This document shows positions 8,460-15,808 of a stretch of 64,000 nt of DNA, in pieces. The notes under the pieces were generated by a model. It did no database searches and was not told the origin of the DNA. It saw only the letters and a program-made list of their open reading frames with translations. The stretch spans positions 17,324-81,323 of the IMG/VR virus record IMGVR_UViG_3300044617_002446. One strand, 5' to 3'. Both the position numbers and the translations under genes were made by a program. The first letter of the stretch is position 1. Every line of letters starts with the position of its first letter. This stretch comes from a virus.

Positions 8460-8651
8460 ATGCACCATGTTATGGACGGTCAAGAAAAAATGGACACATG
8501 CGCCCATAGATCAGACGCAAAAGAGGTTTTTGTAGGGTGTCCATGCAGGGGACAGAAAAAAACTGTTTATGAATGTATAGCCAGAAGCATACCAGAAATC
8601 CACTCTGCAATTTGCGCGGGCTGCCCTTTATATAAAAATAAAAATAGTTGA
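8460..8651 (+). CDS. Small cysteine-rich protein, probable metal-binding
   Basis: A 63-residue protein with six cysteines in the order C-x2-HR, GCPC, ECIA, C-x2-CP. The layout C-x-H-R...GCPCRG...VYECIA...CAGCPLY recalls the short C-x-HLG...C-x2-C...V(Y/F)-x-C...C metal-binding modules often coded beside glycosyltransferases. That resemblance is from memory and is an inference. It closes the sugar cassette, 4 bases after gmd. Internal ATGs at residues 5 and 11 are possible starts. A zinc or iron-sulfur site is likely; function is unknown. Confidence 0.7.
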   Translation: MHHVMDGQEKMDTCAHRSDAKEVFVGCPCRGQKKTVYECIARSIPEIHSAICAGCPLYKNKNS

Positions 8652-8676
8652 CTTTTATTAAAAAAAAGAATATCCT
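8648..8676 (+). promoter_or_regulatory. Sigma70-type promoter before the replication block
   Basis: A -35 box TTGACT (8648-8653), a 17-base A/T-rich spacer and a -10 box TATCCT (8671-8676). A better -10 sequence TATAAT overlaps at 8676-8681 but with a 22-base spacer. It begins inside the stop region of the Cys-rich gene and would fire the recombinase operon. The expected start of transcription near 8683 leaves a leader of only about ten bases. Confidence 0.65.
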
Positions 8677-8677
8677 A

Positions 8678-8698
8678 TAATCACTAAAAAAGTGATTA
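8678..8698 (+). promoter_or_regulatory. Operator-like inverted repeat over transcription and translation start
   Basis: The 8-base arms TAATCACT (8678-8685) and AGTGATTA (8691-8698) are perfect reverse complements around five A residues. The repeat begins 2 bases after the -10 box, covers the expected transcription start, and its right arm contains the GTG start codon (8692-8694). This is where a repressor dimer would block the promoter. No regulator gene was identified. Confidence 0.55.
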
Positions 8699-9117
8699 GT
8701 GAAAATACATTTAAAAATACTTTTAGTATAAAAAAAGCAAAAGAGGCTTTTTCTCTTAAAAGGTTTAAATCAGATTTTATTTTAAACTGTTTAAAACTTC
8801 CCAAAAGCAGACAAAAAGAAATAAATTGGGCAAAAGAGATGAAAATCATGAACACTCTAACTCAAAGATGTTCAGATCCAAAATTTTGGCTTCATTCGAT
8901 TCCAGATTTTCAAATTCCGTCCCTGGCTTGGTTTCTTACAGACAACGGGAGAAAATTTTTAAATGAAAAACATAAAAGATTTTATTCAAAAATTCAAACA
9001 ATTGAAAAAATAGATAAAAGCATTAGTATATTAAGCGACCAATCACAAGGTGAAGATATAATAAATTCAACTTCAAAAATTAAAACATTGAAAGATTTTT
9101 TAAATAAAAAACTATGA
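8692..9117 (+). CDS. Hypothetical protein at the head of the replication operon, 141 aa
   Basis: A basic, helical protein of unknown family. The only long frame here begins with GTG at 8692; the first in-frame ATG is about 50 residues further in. Aromatic residues cluster at 'KFWLHSIPDFQIPSLAWFL' (about 64-82), which looks like a folded core. It overlaps the recombinase start by 4 bases (ATGA), so it is probably co-translated with it. A role in recombination or replication is suggested only by position. Confidence 0.65.
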   Translation: MISENTFKNTFSIKKAKEAFSLKRFKSDFILNCLKLPKSRQKEINWAKEMKIMNTLTQRCSDPKFWLHSIPDFQIPSLAWFLTDNGRKFLNEKHKRFYSKIQTIEKIDKSISILSDQSQGEDIINSTSKIKTLKDFLNKKL

Positions 9118-10196
9118 ACAATAAAGACCTATTATCAAACTATCTAAAAAGCAACAAAGAAGATCACTTTAATTTTGCCGGAGAACAGGACTATATATTA
9201 TCAACCGGAAGTTTAATTTTTGATGTAGAACTTGGTGGAGGGATTCACCCTTCAATTTTGCGCTTTAGCGGAGTTTCTGGAGGAGGAAAAACAAGCTGCG
9301 CTCTTTCAATGATGAAAAACTTCTTATCAGAATCAAAAAATAGAAAAGGTTTTTATATAAAAGCAGAAGGAAGGCTATCTAAACAGATAATTGATCGTTC
9401 TGGTGTAAAATTCGTTGATGACGCAGAGGAGTGGGAGGATGGAACTTGCTTTGTATTTAAAAGTAATATATATGAAACGGTTGCAAATCTGGTTGCCACA
9501 TTAATTCAAAATAACGAGGCAAAAACAAATTATTTTTTTATTGTAGACAGCATGGATGCCCTTTTACCAAAAGGAGATAAAGATAAAACTTTTGAAGAAG
9601 CCGTGAAAGTAAGTGGTGGCGCCGTTATCTCGTCTCATTTCTTAAGGAAGATGGCTCTGCCTTTTTCTGTCGGTGGACATATTTGTGCTCTAATTTCCCA
9701 AGTAAGAAGCGAGGTTAAAGTTAACCAGTATGCCAAAACAGATCCACGTTTAACAAACGCATCTGGAGGCTCAGCTCTTTTGCATTATTCGGATTGGATT
9801 TTTGAATTTTCTCCAAGATATAAATCTGATTATATTACGGCAACCATCAATGGTAAAGAACAAAACATCGGGCATTGGGCTAAAATAACATTTAAAAAGT
9901 CTCCAAATGAAAAAGATGGAAAAGAAATAAAATATCCAATTAAACACAACCAGAATGACGGAAACTCTGTTTGGATAGAATATGAAATCGCAGATTTAAT
10001 GCTTACATGGGAAATGGCTAAAAAAGCAGGAGCATGGATAAAAATAGACCAATCTTTAATTGAAGAATTAAAATCAAATAAAATTTCATTTCCAGAATCT
10101 GTTCAAGGAATAGATAACTTAAGACTAGCATTAACAAACAATCCAGAAGCGTGTAATTTTCTTTTTAAGAAATTTAAAGATATATGCTTAACATAA
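9114..10196 (+). CDS. RecA/UvsX-like recombinase
   Basis: An ATP-dependent strand-exchange protein that coats ssDNA and drives phage recombination, repair and recombination-dependent replication. The 360 residues hold a RecA core: 'LSTGSLIFDVELGGGIHP' (29-46), Walker A GVSGGGKTS (53-61), 'YIKAEGRLS' (81-89) carrying the expected catalytic Glu85, and Walker B 'YFFIVDSMDAL' (140-150). Then 'SQVRSEV' and 'ASGGSALLHYSDW' match the DNA-binding loop region. It lies between an unknown gene and a small nuclease, as in many phage recombination blocks. It could be called uvsX; RecA and UvsX subfamilies cannot be separated by eye. Confidence 0.88.
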   Translation: MNNKDLLSNYLKSNKEDHFNFAGEQDYILSTGSLIFDVELGGGIHPSILRFSGVSGGGKTSCALSMMKNFLSESKNRKGFYIKAEGRLSKQIIDRSGVKFVDDAEEWEDGTCFVFKSNIYETVANLVATLIQNNEAKTNYFFIVDSMDALLPKGDKDKTFEEAVKVSGGAVISSHFLRKMALPFSVGGHICALISQVRSEVKVNQYAKTDPRLTNASGGSALLHYSDWIFEFSPRYKSDYITATINGKEQNIGHWAKITFKKSPNEKDGKEIKYPIKHNQNDGNSVWIEYEIADLMLTWEMAKKAGAWIKIDQSLIEELKSNKISFPESVQGIDNLRLALTNNPEACNFLFKKFKDICLT

Positions 10197-10199
10197 AAA

Positions 10200-10613
10200 A
10201 TGTTTATTTTAAATCTAAAAGGCAGACCTGTAAAAATAAATATTAATAAATCTAGAATAAAATGGGATAAAAAAGTCGGCAGCAATGCTCAATTCAAAAC
10301 CAAGCAATTTTTTAAATCTTTTTGGGTTCAGGATCTTGTTTGTGAAGAATTTGTAATACCTCAATCAAGATTAAGAATAGATCTAATAAATTTTACAAAA
10401 AAGATTATAGTTGAAACATCTGGTCAACAACATGAAAATTTTGTGGAATTTTTCCATGGAAATAGAGTCGGTTTTTTAAAATCAATAAAAAGAGACTATT
10501 CAAAAATTAAATGGTCAGAGATAAATGATTTTCTTTTTTTAGAAATTTATGATACTGAGACAGATTTGTTGAGTGAAGACTTTATACAAAAAAAATTCAA
10601 TTTAAAACTATGA
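10200..10613 (+). CDS. Small PD-(D/E)XK-type endonuclease
   Basis: The 137-residue product resembles the VSR/restriction-endonuclease-like proteins. Strand 'RIDLINFTKKIIVETSGQQH' (about 60-79) supplies the metal-binding Asp and Glu of a D-x(9-11)-E-x-(S/K/G) core, ending in the GQQH signature often seen in this group; the canonical Lys is replaced by Ser. It could resolve or nick recombination intermediates, or attack host DNA. Its 3' end overlaps the next gene by 4 bases. Confidence 0.65.
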   Translation: MFILNLKGRPVKININKSRIKWDKKVGSNAQFKTKQFFKSFWVQDLVCEEFVIPQSRLRIDLINFTKKIIVETSGQQHENFVEFFHGNRVGFLKSIKRDYSKIKWSEINDFLFLEIYDTETDLLSEDFIQKKFNLKL

Positions 10614-10912
10614 GTAAAGAAAAATATAATCAAAATTTTGAGCTACCTGAATCAATTTTATCTCAAATGGAAGAGATGAGTGGTGGCGGATATATAATAT
10701 TTATTTTAGATGCAGGAAACACGCCCTCAGTGTACGAAAGTTTTGATGGATACGGACAAGAAAGCCAGGTTAAAAATTTTGCATTAGACTTTTTACAGGC
10801 GGAAAGAGAGGCTAGAAAAGAAATATTTAAAAGAGATATAATTGCGAATATGGAAAATCAAAACGACGACGACGAAGAAGAGGAGGAGGGCGATCAAGAT
10901 AATACTGATTGA
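10610..10912 (+). CDS. Hypothetical acidic-tailed protein, 100 aa
   Basis: Unknown family. Residues 1-80 may fold ('GGGYIIFILDAG' near 25-36). The last 20 residues are almost all Asp, Glu, Asn and Gln. Acidic tails of this kind are common in ssDNA-binding proteins, where they recruit partners, and this gene lies between recombination and helicase genes. No OB-fold signature is visible, so this stays a suggestion. The next promoter (-35 at 10909) starts inside the stop codon of this gene. Confidence 0.6.
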   Translation: MSKEKYNQNFELPESILSQMEEMSGGGYIIFILDAGNTPSVYESFDGYGQESQVKNFALDFLQAEREARKEIFKRDIIANMENQNDDDEEEEEGDQDNTD

Positions 10913-10937
10913 CCTTTATCAAAAAAAGCGTTATTAG
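10909..10937 (+). promoter_or_regulatory. Sigma70-type promoter before the helicase gene
   Basis: A -35 box TTGACC (10909-10914), a 17-base spacer containing an A-run, and a -10 box TATTAG (10932-10937). The -35 to start-codon distance is 43 bases, almost the same as at 8648 (44) and 14359 (39). Transcription would begin about 8 bases before the helicase ATG at 10952. Confidence 0.6.
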
Positions 10938-10951
10938 TTTGGTGAACCATA

Positions 10952-12460
10952 ATGATATTTTCAATTCCTGTAGAAAAACACGTTGTTGCGGGCTGCTTAA
11001 AATACCCAAAACTTTTTTTTGAAATCGATGCATTTGTTTCAGAAAAAGATTTTTATCATGAAATTCATTCCGTTATTTATTCTGTAATAAAATCAAATAT
11101 CTCTCAAAACGAGAGCGTGGACAACGTTCTTATCAGTGAAAAAATAAAAAATCTAGGAATAACATTCAAAAATCAGATAAATATTTTTGACTACCTGCAA
11201 AGTCTCAGTCTCATAAATCTTTCCGAAAAGGCTTTTATAGAAGCGGCAAAAACACTAAAAACTCTTACTGTCAAAAGAGAAATATATCAAACCGCCGAAA
11301 AATTAAAAGAAAAAATGACGGCGAAAGAGGACATGACCGCAGATCAAATCATATCTGCCGCAGACGCCATTTATAATGAAAAAATAAGTGCATACGATTT
11401 ATTCGAAGAACCTACAAACATCTTTGAAGACGCCAAAGAACAAATAGAGCTAATAGGTAACACGCCCGTTGATGATTCGGGGTTCAGAACGCCGTTCAAT
11501 GATTTCAATAGATTATACGGAGGATTAAGACCAAAAAACCTTTATGCGTTTGTTGCCAGACCAAAATCTGGAAAAACGACCATGCTTTGCGATTTAAATT
11601 ATAAAATCTGTAACGAAATAAACAAAGGCGAAATATCATGCCTATATTTGGATACAGAAATGGAAACACTTGATGTTCAAAAAAGACTCGTTGCTTCAAT
11701 ATCTGGAGTGCCATTTTGGTATATAGATACCGGCAATTGGAGAAAAGATAAAGAAATGACTCAAAAAGTCAGAGCTACATGGTCTAAAATAAATAATTTT
11801 AAATTTTATCATTTAAAAGTAGGAAACAAGACTATCAGTGAGGTTCTTTCTATTGCCAGAAGATGGTATTATTCCAAAGTTGGTCGAGGGGAGAAAGCAA
11901 TAATTACATACGATTATTTAAAAATGACAGGAGAAGGCGTATCCGAATCCTGGAAGGAATATCAAGTAATTGGCGACAAAACAGATAAATTAAAAAAACT
12001 CGGCGAAGAATTGAATTGCGCCGTACTTACTTCCACACAAATGAATAGAAGTGGTGAAAGCCAAAATAGAAGGGCTGGTGGATTTGCAGATGACTCATCC
12101 GCCATCGCGCTTTCAGATAGGCTTCAATGGTTTGCCTCATATGTTGGTATTTTTAGAAGAAAAACTGTTGATGAAATAGAAGAAGATGGAGAAGAGTGGG
12201 GCACGCATAAATTAATTACAACGGCAAGCAGATTCCAAGGAAAAGATGCAGCTGGTCACGTCGATCTAGTTGAACGAATCGTTGATGGTGAAAGAAGATA
12301 TGTTAATAATTACATTTCTTTTGATGTAAAAAATTTCAATGTTGAAGAAAAAGGAAGCCTAGATCAACTTATAAAAAGAAATGGATTAAGATTTCAAATT
12401 TTTGATAGAGATGGAAGGCTAGTTGACCAAGAAAATCAAAATGAAGACGGGCTTTTATAA
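10952..12460 (+). CDS. dnaB: DnaB-like replicative DNA helicase
   Basis: A hexameric 5'-3' helicase that unwinds the phage replication fork and should work with the primase next door. The 502 residues have the DnaB N-terminal domain (about 5-110), a linker, then the RecA-like motor. This has Walker A 'ARPKSGKTT' (202-210, with Ala in place of the first Gly), 'LDTEME' (233-238) with the catalytic Glu, Walker B 'AIITYDYLK' (316-324), 'TSTQMNR' (360-366), and 'ASRFQGKD' carrying a candidate arginine finger. It is driven by its own promoter and overlaps the primase gene by 20 bases. Confidence 0.93.
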   Translation: MIFSIPVEKHVVAGCLKYPKLFFEIDAFVSEKDFYHEIHSVIYSVIKSNISQNESVDNVLISEKIKNLGITFKNQINIFDYLQSLSLINLSEKAFIEAAKTLKTLTVKREIYQTAEKLKEKMTAKEDMTADQIISAADAIYNEKISAYDLFEEPTNIFEDAKEQIELIGNTPVDDSGFRTPFNDFNRLYGGLRPKNLYAFVARPKSGKTTMLCDLNYKICNEINKGEISCLYLDTEMETLDVQKRLVASISGVPFWYIDTGNWRKDKEMTQKVRATWSKINNFKFYHLKVGNKTISEVLSIARRWYYSKVGRGEKAIITYDYLKMTGEGVSESWKEYQVIGDKTDKLKKLGEELNCAVLTSTQMNRSGESQNRRAGGFADDSSAIALSDRLQWFASYVGIFRRKTVDEIEEDGEEWGTHKLITTASRFQGKDAAGHVDLVERIVDGERRYVNNYISFDVKNFNVEEKGSLDQLIKRNGLRFQIFDRDGRLVDQENQNEDGLL

Positions 12461-13373
12461 TCAAGACCAAATAAAATACGCTTTAGAAAATTTAGGTTAC
12501 AAGCTTTTAGACAAAGGTAAAGAGTGGAGAGCCAAACCTATTTATAGAGACTCCGACAATGAAACCTCTCTTTCTATAAAGAAAGATTCTGGGTTTTGGA
12601 TAGATTTTGCCAGAAACTATTCTGGCAAACTAGAAGATTTGATAGAAAAAACTTTAAAAAAACCAAAAGGTTTCGGAGAAGCTTGGCTGAAAAAAGAGGG
12701 TTTTTTAAAAAACGAAAAGACAGAAAATGAAAAAAGAGAACAGCTACCTATTTTTTATGAAAAATTTTTCGATAAATCCTTATTAGAAAAACTTTCCTTA
12801 AATTATACATATTGGATAAATAGAGGAATTTCAGAAAAAACATTGAAAGAGTTCGGTGGAGGGCTTTGCACTACTGGAAAAATGAATGGAAGGTATGTAT
12901 TTCCAATTTTTGATGAGTCTAAAAACATTAGGGGCTTTGCTGGTAGATCAATTTATTTAAATAATGATATAAAGTGGAAATTAATAGGTCGTCGAAGCGA
13001 ATGGAAATACCCTCTTTTTATAACAAAAGAATACATAGAATCAAAAAAAGAATGTATAATCATCGAAAGTATAGGGGACGGTTTAAAGCTTTGGGAAGCA
13101 GGAGTAAAAAATTTTATAATTTCGTTTGGATTAAATAGCTTGGAACATTTATATTATCCATTGATATCTCTTGACCCTAATAAAATAATAATATCATTCA
13201 ATGACGACTATAAAAATGGTAAATCAAACGGCGCAGGAAATTTAGCTGCCAAAAACTTTCAAAAAAATCTATTATCATTTTTTAATAAAGACCAAGTTGT
13301 TATAAAATTTCCAACAAAAAATGATTTTGGCGAAATGACCACAGAAGAAATACTCGAATGGAAGAAACTATAA
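12441..13373 (+). CDS. DnaG-like DNA primase with TOPRIM domain
   Basis: Makes RNA primers for lagging-strand synthesis. The N-terminal 70 residues resemble a CHC2 primase zinc domain in layout ('KEWRAKPIYRDSDNETS', 'GFWIDFARN') but have no zinc cysteines. The catalytic region has 'WINRGISEKTLKEFGGG' and 'NGRYVFPIFDE'. The TOPRIM fold follows with 'IIIESIGDGLKLWEAG' (catalytic Glu and GD) and 'IISFNDDYKNG' (the DxD metal site). I start at the ATG 12441; an in-frame TTG at 12423 would add six residues. It overlaps the helicase upstream and the nuclease downstream, so the set is coupled. Confidence 0.88.
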   Translation: MKTGFYNQDQIKYALENLGYKLLDKGKEWRAKPIYRDSDNETSLSIKKDSGFWIDFARNYSGKLEDLIEKTLKKPKGFGEAWLKKEGFLKNEKTENEKREQLPIFYEKFFDKSLLEKLSLNYTYWINRGISEKTLKEFGGGLCTTGKMNGRYVFPIFDESKNIRGFAGRSIYLNNDIKWKLIGRRSEWKYPLFITKEYIESKKECIIIESIGDGLKLWEAGVKNFIISFGLNSLEHLYYPLISLDPNKIIISFNDDYKNGKSNGAGNLAAKNFQKNLLSFFNKDQVVIKFPTKNDFGEMTTEEILEWKKL

Positions 13374-14362
13374 AAAAAATAAACTACCTTAGTGCGTCAA
13401 AAATAAAAACTTTAAACAGTTGTACTTGGCAATATTATTGTGCTTATGAACTTGGAATTCCTCAAAAATCAAACAGCGGCGCAAGTCGCGGGACTATTGT
13501 TCATAATCTTTTTGAACTTATATCAAAACCAAAGCACCAGCATTATATAAATAAAATATGGGTATCTGGTTCTCCAGAAAAAGTGCCACAGATTAAAAAA
13601 TTTCTTATAAATGAATTCAAAAAACAAAAAATATCACTAACTGAAGAAGTTAAACCAATTAAGTCAAAATATGGTAAAAAAAACAATTGGGACACCATAT
13701 GCGACATGATTCTGACTACTTTAAAACATGAATTTATAGCAATAAATCATTCTAAAATAATAGATTCAGAATATGAATTTAATATAGTAAATGAAAATCC
13801 AAAGTATGCTGTAAGAGGTTTTATTGACAGAGTAGAAATAGAAAACGAAAATACAATAAAAATATTAGACTATAAAAGTTCTTCCAAAAAGTTTTCCGGA
13901 GAAGATGAGGAGTCAAATATTCAGGCAATGATATATTCGCTTGTTGCTAGAAAAATATGGAAAAATTATAAAAACTATACTGCTTCATTCTTTTTTATGA
14001 GATTCCCAGAAGATCCATATCAAAATAGTGAATTTTCAAAAAATGAACTAGATGGATTAGAACACTATTTAGAATATATTTCTGAAATATTGGAAAATTT
14101 CGACATTAAAAAAGCAAAATCATCAATGGCTGCATTTGACAATGCAAAATCATGGCTTTGCGGAAGAGGCAGCTGGGTTTGCCCGTATAAAAATGCTTTG
14201 ACTTTTTTTAAAGTTTTTGAAAAAAATAACGATGAAAAAAAATATATATCTTCGCATTTTGAATTAAAGGATGCCGAAGAAAAAATTTCTAAAAATAAAA
14301 AAGAAGATGTCTGGGACATAGAAATGGTAGAATATACCGGTTGTCCGGCATTTAGTATTTGA
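13358..14362 (+). CDS. Cas4/RecB-like PD-(D/E)XK exonuclease
   Basis: A nuclease of the RecB/AddB/Cas4 superfamily, probably processing DNA ends for recombination. The 334 residues show 'SASKIKTLNSCTWQYYC' (12-28), 'RGTIVHNLFE' (44-53) with the family His, 'RGFIDRVEI' with the metal Asp, and 'IKILDYKSSS' with the D-x-K pair of PD-(D/E)XK. Cys22 or Cys28 at the N-terminus plus 'WLCGRGSWVCPY' and 'TGCPAF' at the C-terminus match the one-plus-three cysteine layout that holds an iron-sulfur cluster in AddB and Cas4. It is not near any CRISPR array, so a recombination role is more likely than adaptation. Confidence 0.85.
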   Translation: MEETIKKINYLSASKIKTLNSCTWQYYCAYELGIPQKSNSGASRGTIVHNLFELISKPKHQHYINKIWVSGSPEKVPQIKKFLINEFKKQKISLTEEVKPIKSKYGKKNNWDTICDMILTTLKHEFIAINHSKIIDSEYEFNIVNENPKYAVRGFIDRVEIENENTIKILDYKSSSKKFSGEDEESNIQAMIYSLVARKIWKNYKNYTASFFFMRFPEDPYQNSEFSKNELDGLEHYLEYISEILENFDIKKAKSSMAAFDNAKSWLCGRGSWVCPYKNALTFFKVFEKNNDEKKYISSHFELKDAEEKISKNKKEDVWDIEMVEYTGCPAFSI

Positions 14363-14387
14363 CTAAAAATTAAAAAAAACCTATACA
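14359..14387 (+). promoter_or_regulatory. Sigma70-type promoter before the polymerase genes
   Basis: A -35 box TTGACT (14359-14364) overlapping the upstream stop codon, an exact 17-base spacer with an A8 run, and a -10 box TATACA (14382-14387). The predicted start near 14394 is only about 4 bases before the ATG at 14398, so the message would be leaderless or nearly so. Confidence 0.7.
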
Positions 14388-14397
14388 TTAATAGGTG

Positions 14398-15153
14398 ATG
14401 ATTATTCCATTTTTTAAATCACATTACTCTTTAAATAAGAGTATTTTGACCTTATCTGAATCTCACGATGGAGATTTGGGACCAAAATCAATTTTAAAAT
14501 TAATAAAAGAAAATAATATTAAAAACGCTTTTCTTGTAGATGAGAACATGAGCGGTTTTCCAGAAATGTATTACAATTCTCAAGAACTAGCAGTTGATAT
14601 TAATTTTGGACTTAGACTAACAGTATGCCAAAATATTAAAGAAAAAAACGAAGCTTCTATAAAAAGTGAATCAAAGGTAATAATTTTTATAAAAAATGCA
14701 AAAGGCTATGAGTGTCTTAGCTCTATATTTTCAATTGCCGCAAAAGATGGATTTTATTATTTGCCAAGAATTGACCTTCAAACTTTAAGACAGAACTGGT
14801 GTGATGATTTGATTTTAGGAATACCATTTTACGATAGTTTTTTATTTAAAAATCATTTTAATATGTCTTCATGTGTACCTGAAGCATTTTGGACAAAACC
14901 AGTGTTTTTCTGGGAAAACAACAATTTGCCGTTCGATTTATTTTATAAACAAATACTTTCTGAATATTTATCGGATAATTTTCCCGATGCTGAATTTTTG
15001 CAAGCACAATCTATTTATTATAACGATAGGGATGATTTTTTAGCTTATTTGGCTATGCGATGCATTGGCAAAAAAAGCGAACTCCAAAAACCCAAACTCG
15101 ATCACTTAAGCAGTTGCGATTTCTGCCTTGAGTCTTTTCTAGAAAAAATTTAA
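14398..15153 (+). CDS. Detached PHP-like domain of a family C DNA polymerase
   Basis: The product of about 251 residues looks like the N-terminal PHP domain of bacterial DNA polymerase III alpha, coded as a separate gene. 'FFKSHYSLNKSILTL' matches the H-x-x-YS start of DnaE. 'GPKSILKLIKENNIKNAFLVDEN' matches the helix and strand leading to the usual TDH, here VDE. 'INFGLRLTVC' matches the GIK-x-I-x-G strand. Several metal ligands are changed, so it is probably structural rather than catalytic. A GTG at 14395 is an alternative start. It is followed after 1 base by the proofreading exonuclease gene and then by the polymerase core, so the three probably assemble into one polymerase. Confidence 0.7.
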   Translation: MIIPFFKSHYSLNKSILTLSESHDGDLGPKSILKLIKENNIKNAFLVDENMSGFPEMYYNSQELAVDINFGLRLTVCQNIKEKNEASIKSESKVIIFIKNAKGYECLSSIFSIAAKDGFYYLPRIDLQTLRQNWCDDLILGIPFYDSFLFKNHFNMSSCVPEAFWTKPVFFWENNNLPFDLFYKQILSEYLSDNFPDAEFLQAQSIYYNDRDDFLAYLAMRCIGKKSELQKPKLDHLSSCDFCLESFLEKI

Positions 15154-15154
15154 T

Positions 15155-15805
15155 ATGGAAGAAAATTTAATTAGATTTAACAAGAGTATCAAAATTCTTT
15201 TTATTGATTTTGAAACGGCTAACCTATGCCTTTCTTCTAAATTTAATCTTCCGTGGCAAATGGCTCTTCTTAAAACAAAAGGTGGAATTCCAGAAGACGA
15301 AGGTGAAAGTATTTTAATAAATTGGGGCGATGAATTTAAATTTTCAAAAGGCGCACTTGAAATGGCGCACTCTTATTGCAAGAACAAAATGCAATCAGAA
15401 GGACTTAAACCAATCGAAGCATTTCAAAAACTTTCAGATGCACTATCAGAAACAGATGCGATAGCCGGGCATAATATTTTAGGCTTCGATATTTATATGA
15501 TAAAAGGAATGTATGAAAAACTAGGTAGAAAATTTCCAAATATTATCCAAAAGAAAAAAATATTCGATACATTTGCTTTAGCCAAAGGTTATTTTAATAA
15601 TATACCAATTCAAAAAAACGAAAATATAATTTCATATCAATATAAAATGATTAATAATATCATCAAAGGTTCAAAAACATCTCTTTCAAAAGTTGCAGAA
15701 AGCTTCAATATCGAGTATGATCAAGGAATGCTACATGATGCTCTTTATGATCTAAATTTAAATTTAAAAGTTTGGAATAAACTAAAATACCAAATTGATT
15801 TTTAA
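15155..15805 (+). CDS. DEDDh 3'-5' exonuclease, proofreading subunit (epsilon-like)
   Basis: The 216-residue exonuclease has motif I 'LFIDFETAN' (Asp18, Glu20), motif II 'IAGHNILGFDIYM' (metal Asp), and motif III 'HDALYDLNL' near the C-terminus (His and Asp), which is the DEDDh signature of DnaQ and of the exonuclease domain inside PolC. It stands between the PHP-like gene and the polymerase core, which makes it the likely proofreading activity of the phage polymerase. Spacing to both neighbours is 1-3 bases. Confidence 0.9.
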   Translation: MEENLIRFNKSIKILFIDFETANLCLSSKFNLPWQMALLKTKGGIPEDEGESILINWGDEFKFSKGALEMAHSYCKNKMQSEGLKPIEAFQKLSDALSETDAIAGHNILGFDIYMIKGMYEKLGRKFPNIIQKKKIFDTFALAKGYFNNIPIQKNENIISYQYKMINNIIKGSKTSLSKVAESFNIEYDQGMLHDALYDLNLNLKVWNKLKYQIDF

Positions 15806-15808
15806 AAA

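Noticed and set aside
13358-14362. The Cas4-like nuclease as part of a CRISPR system
   Set aside because: No Cas1, Cas2 or repeat array was seen; the gene lies between primase and polymerase, so a recombination or replication role is more likely.
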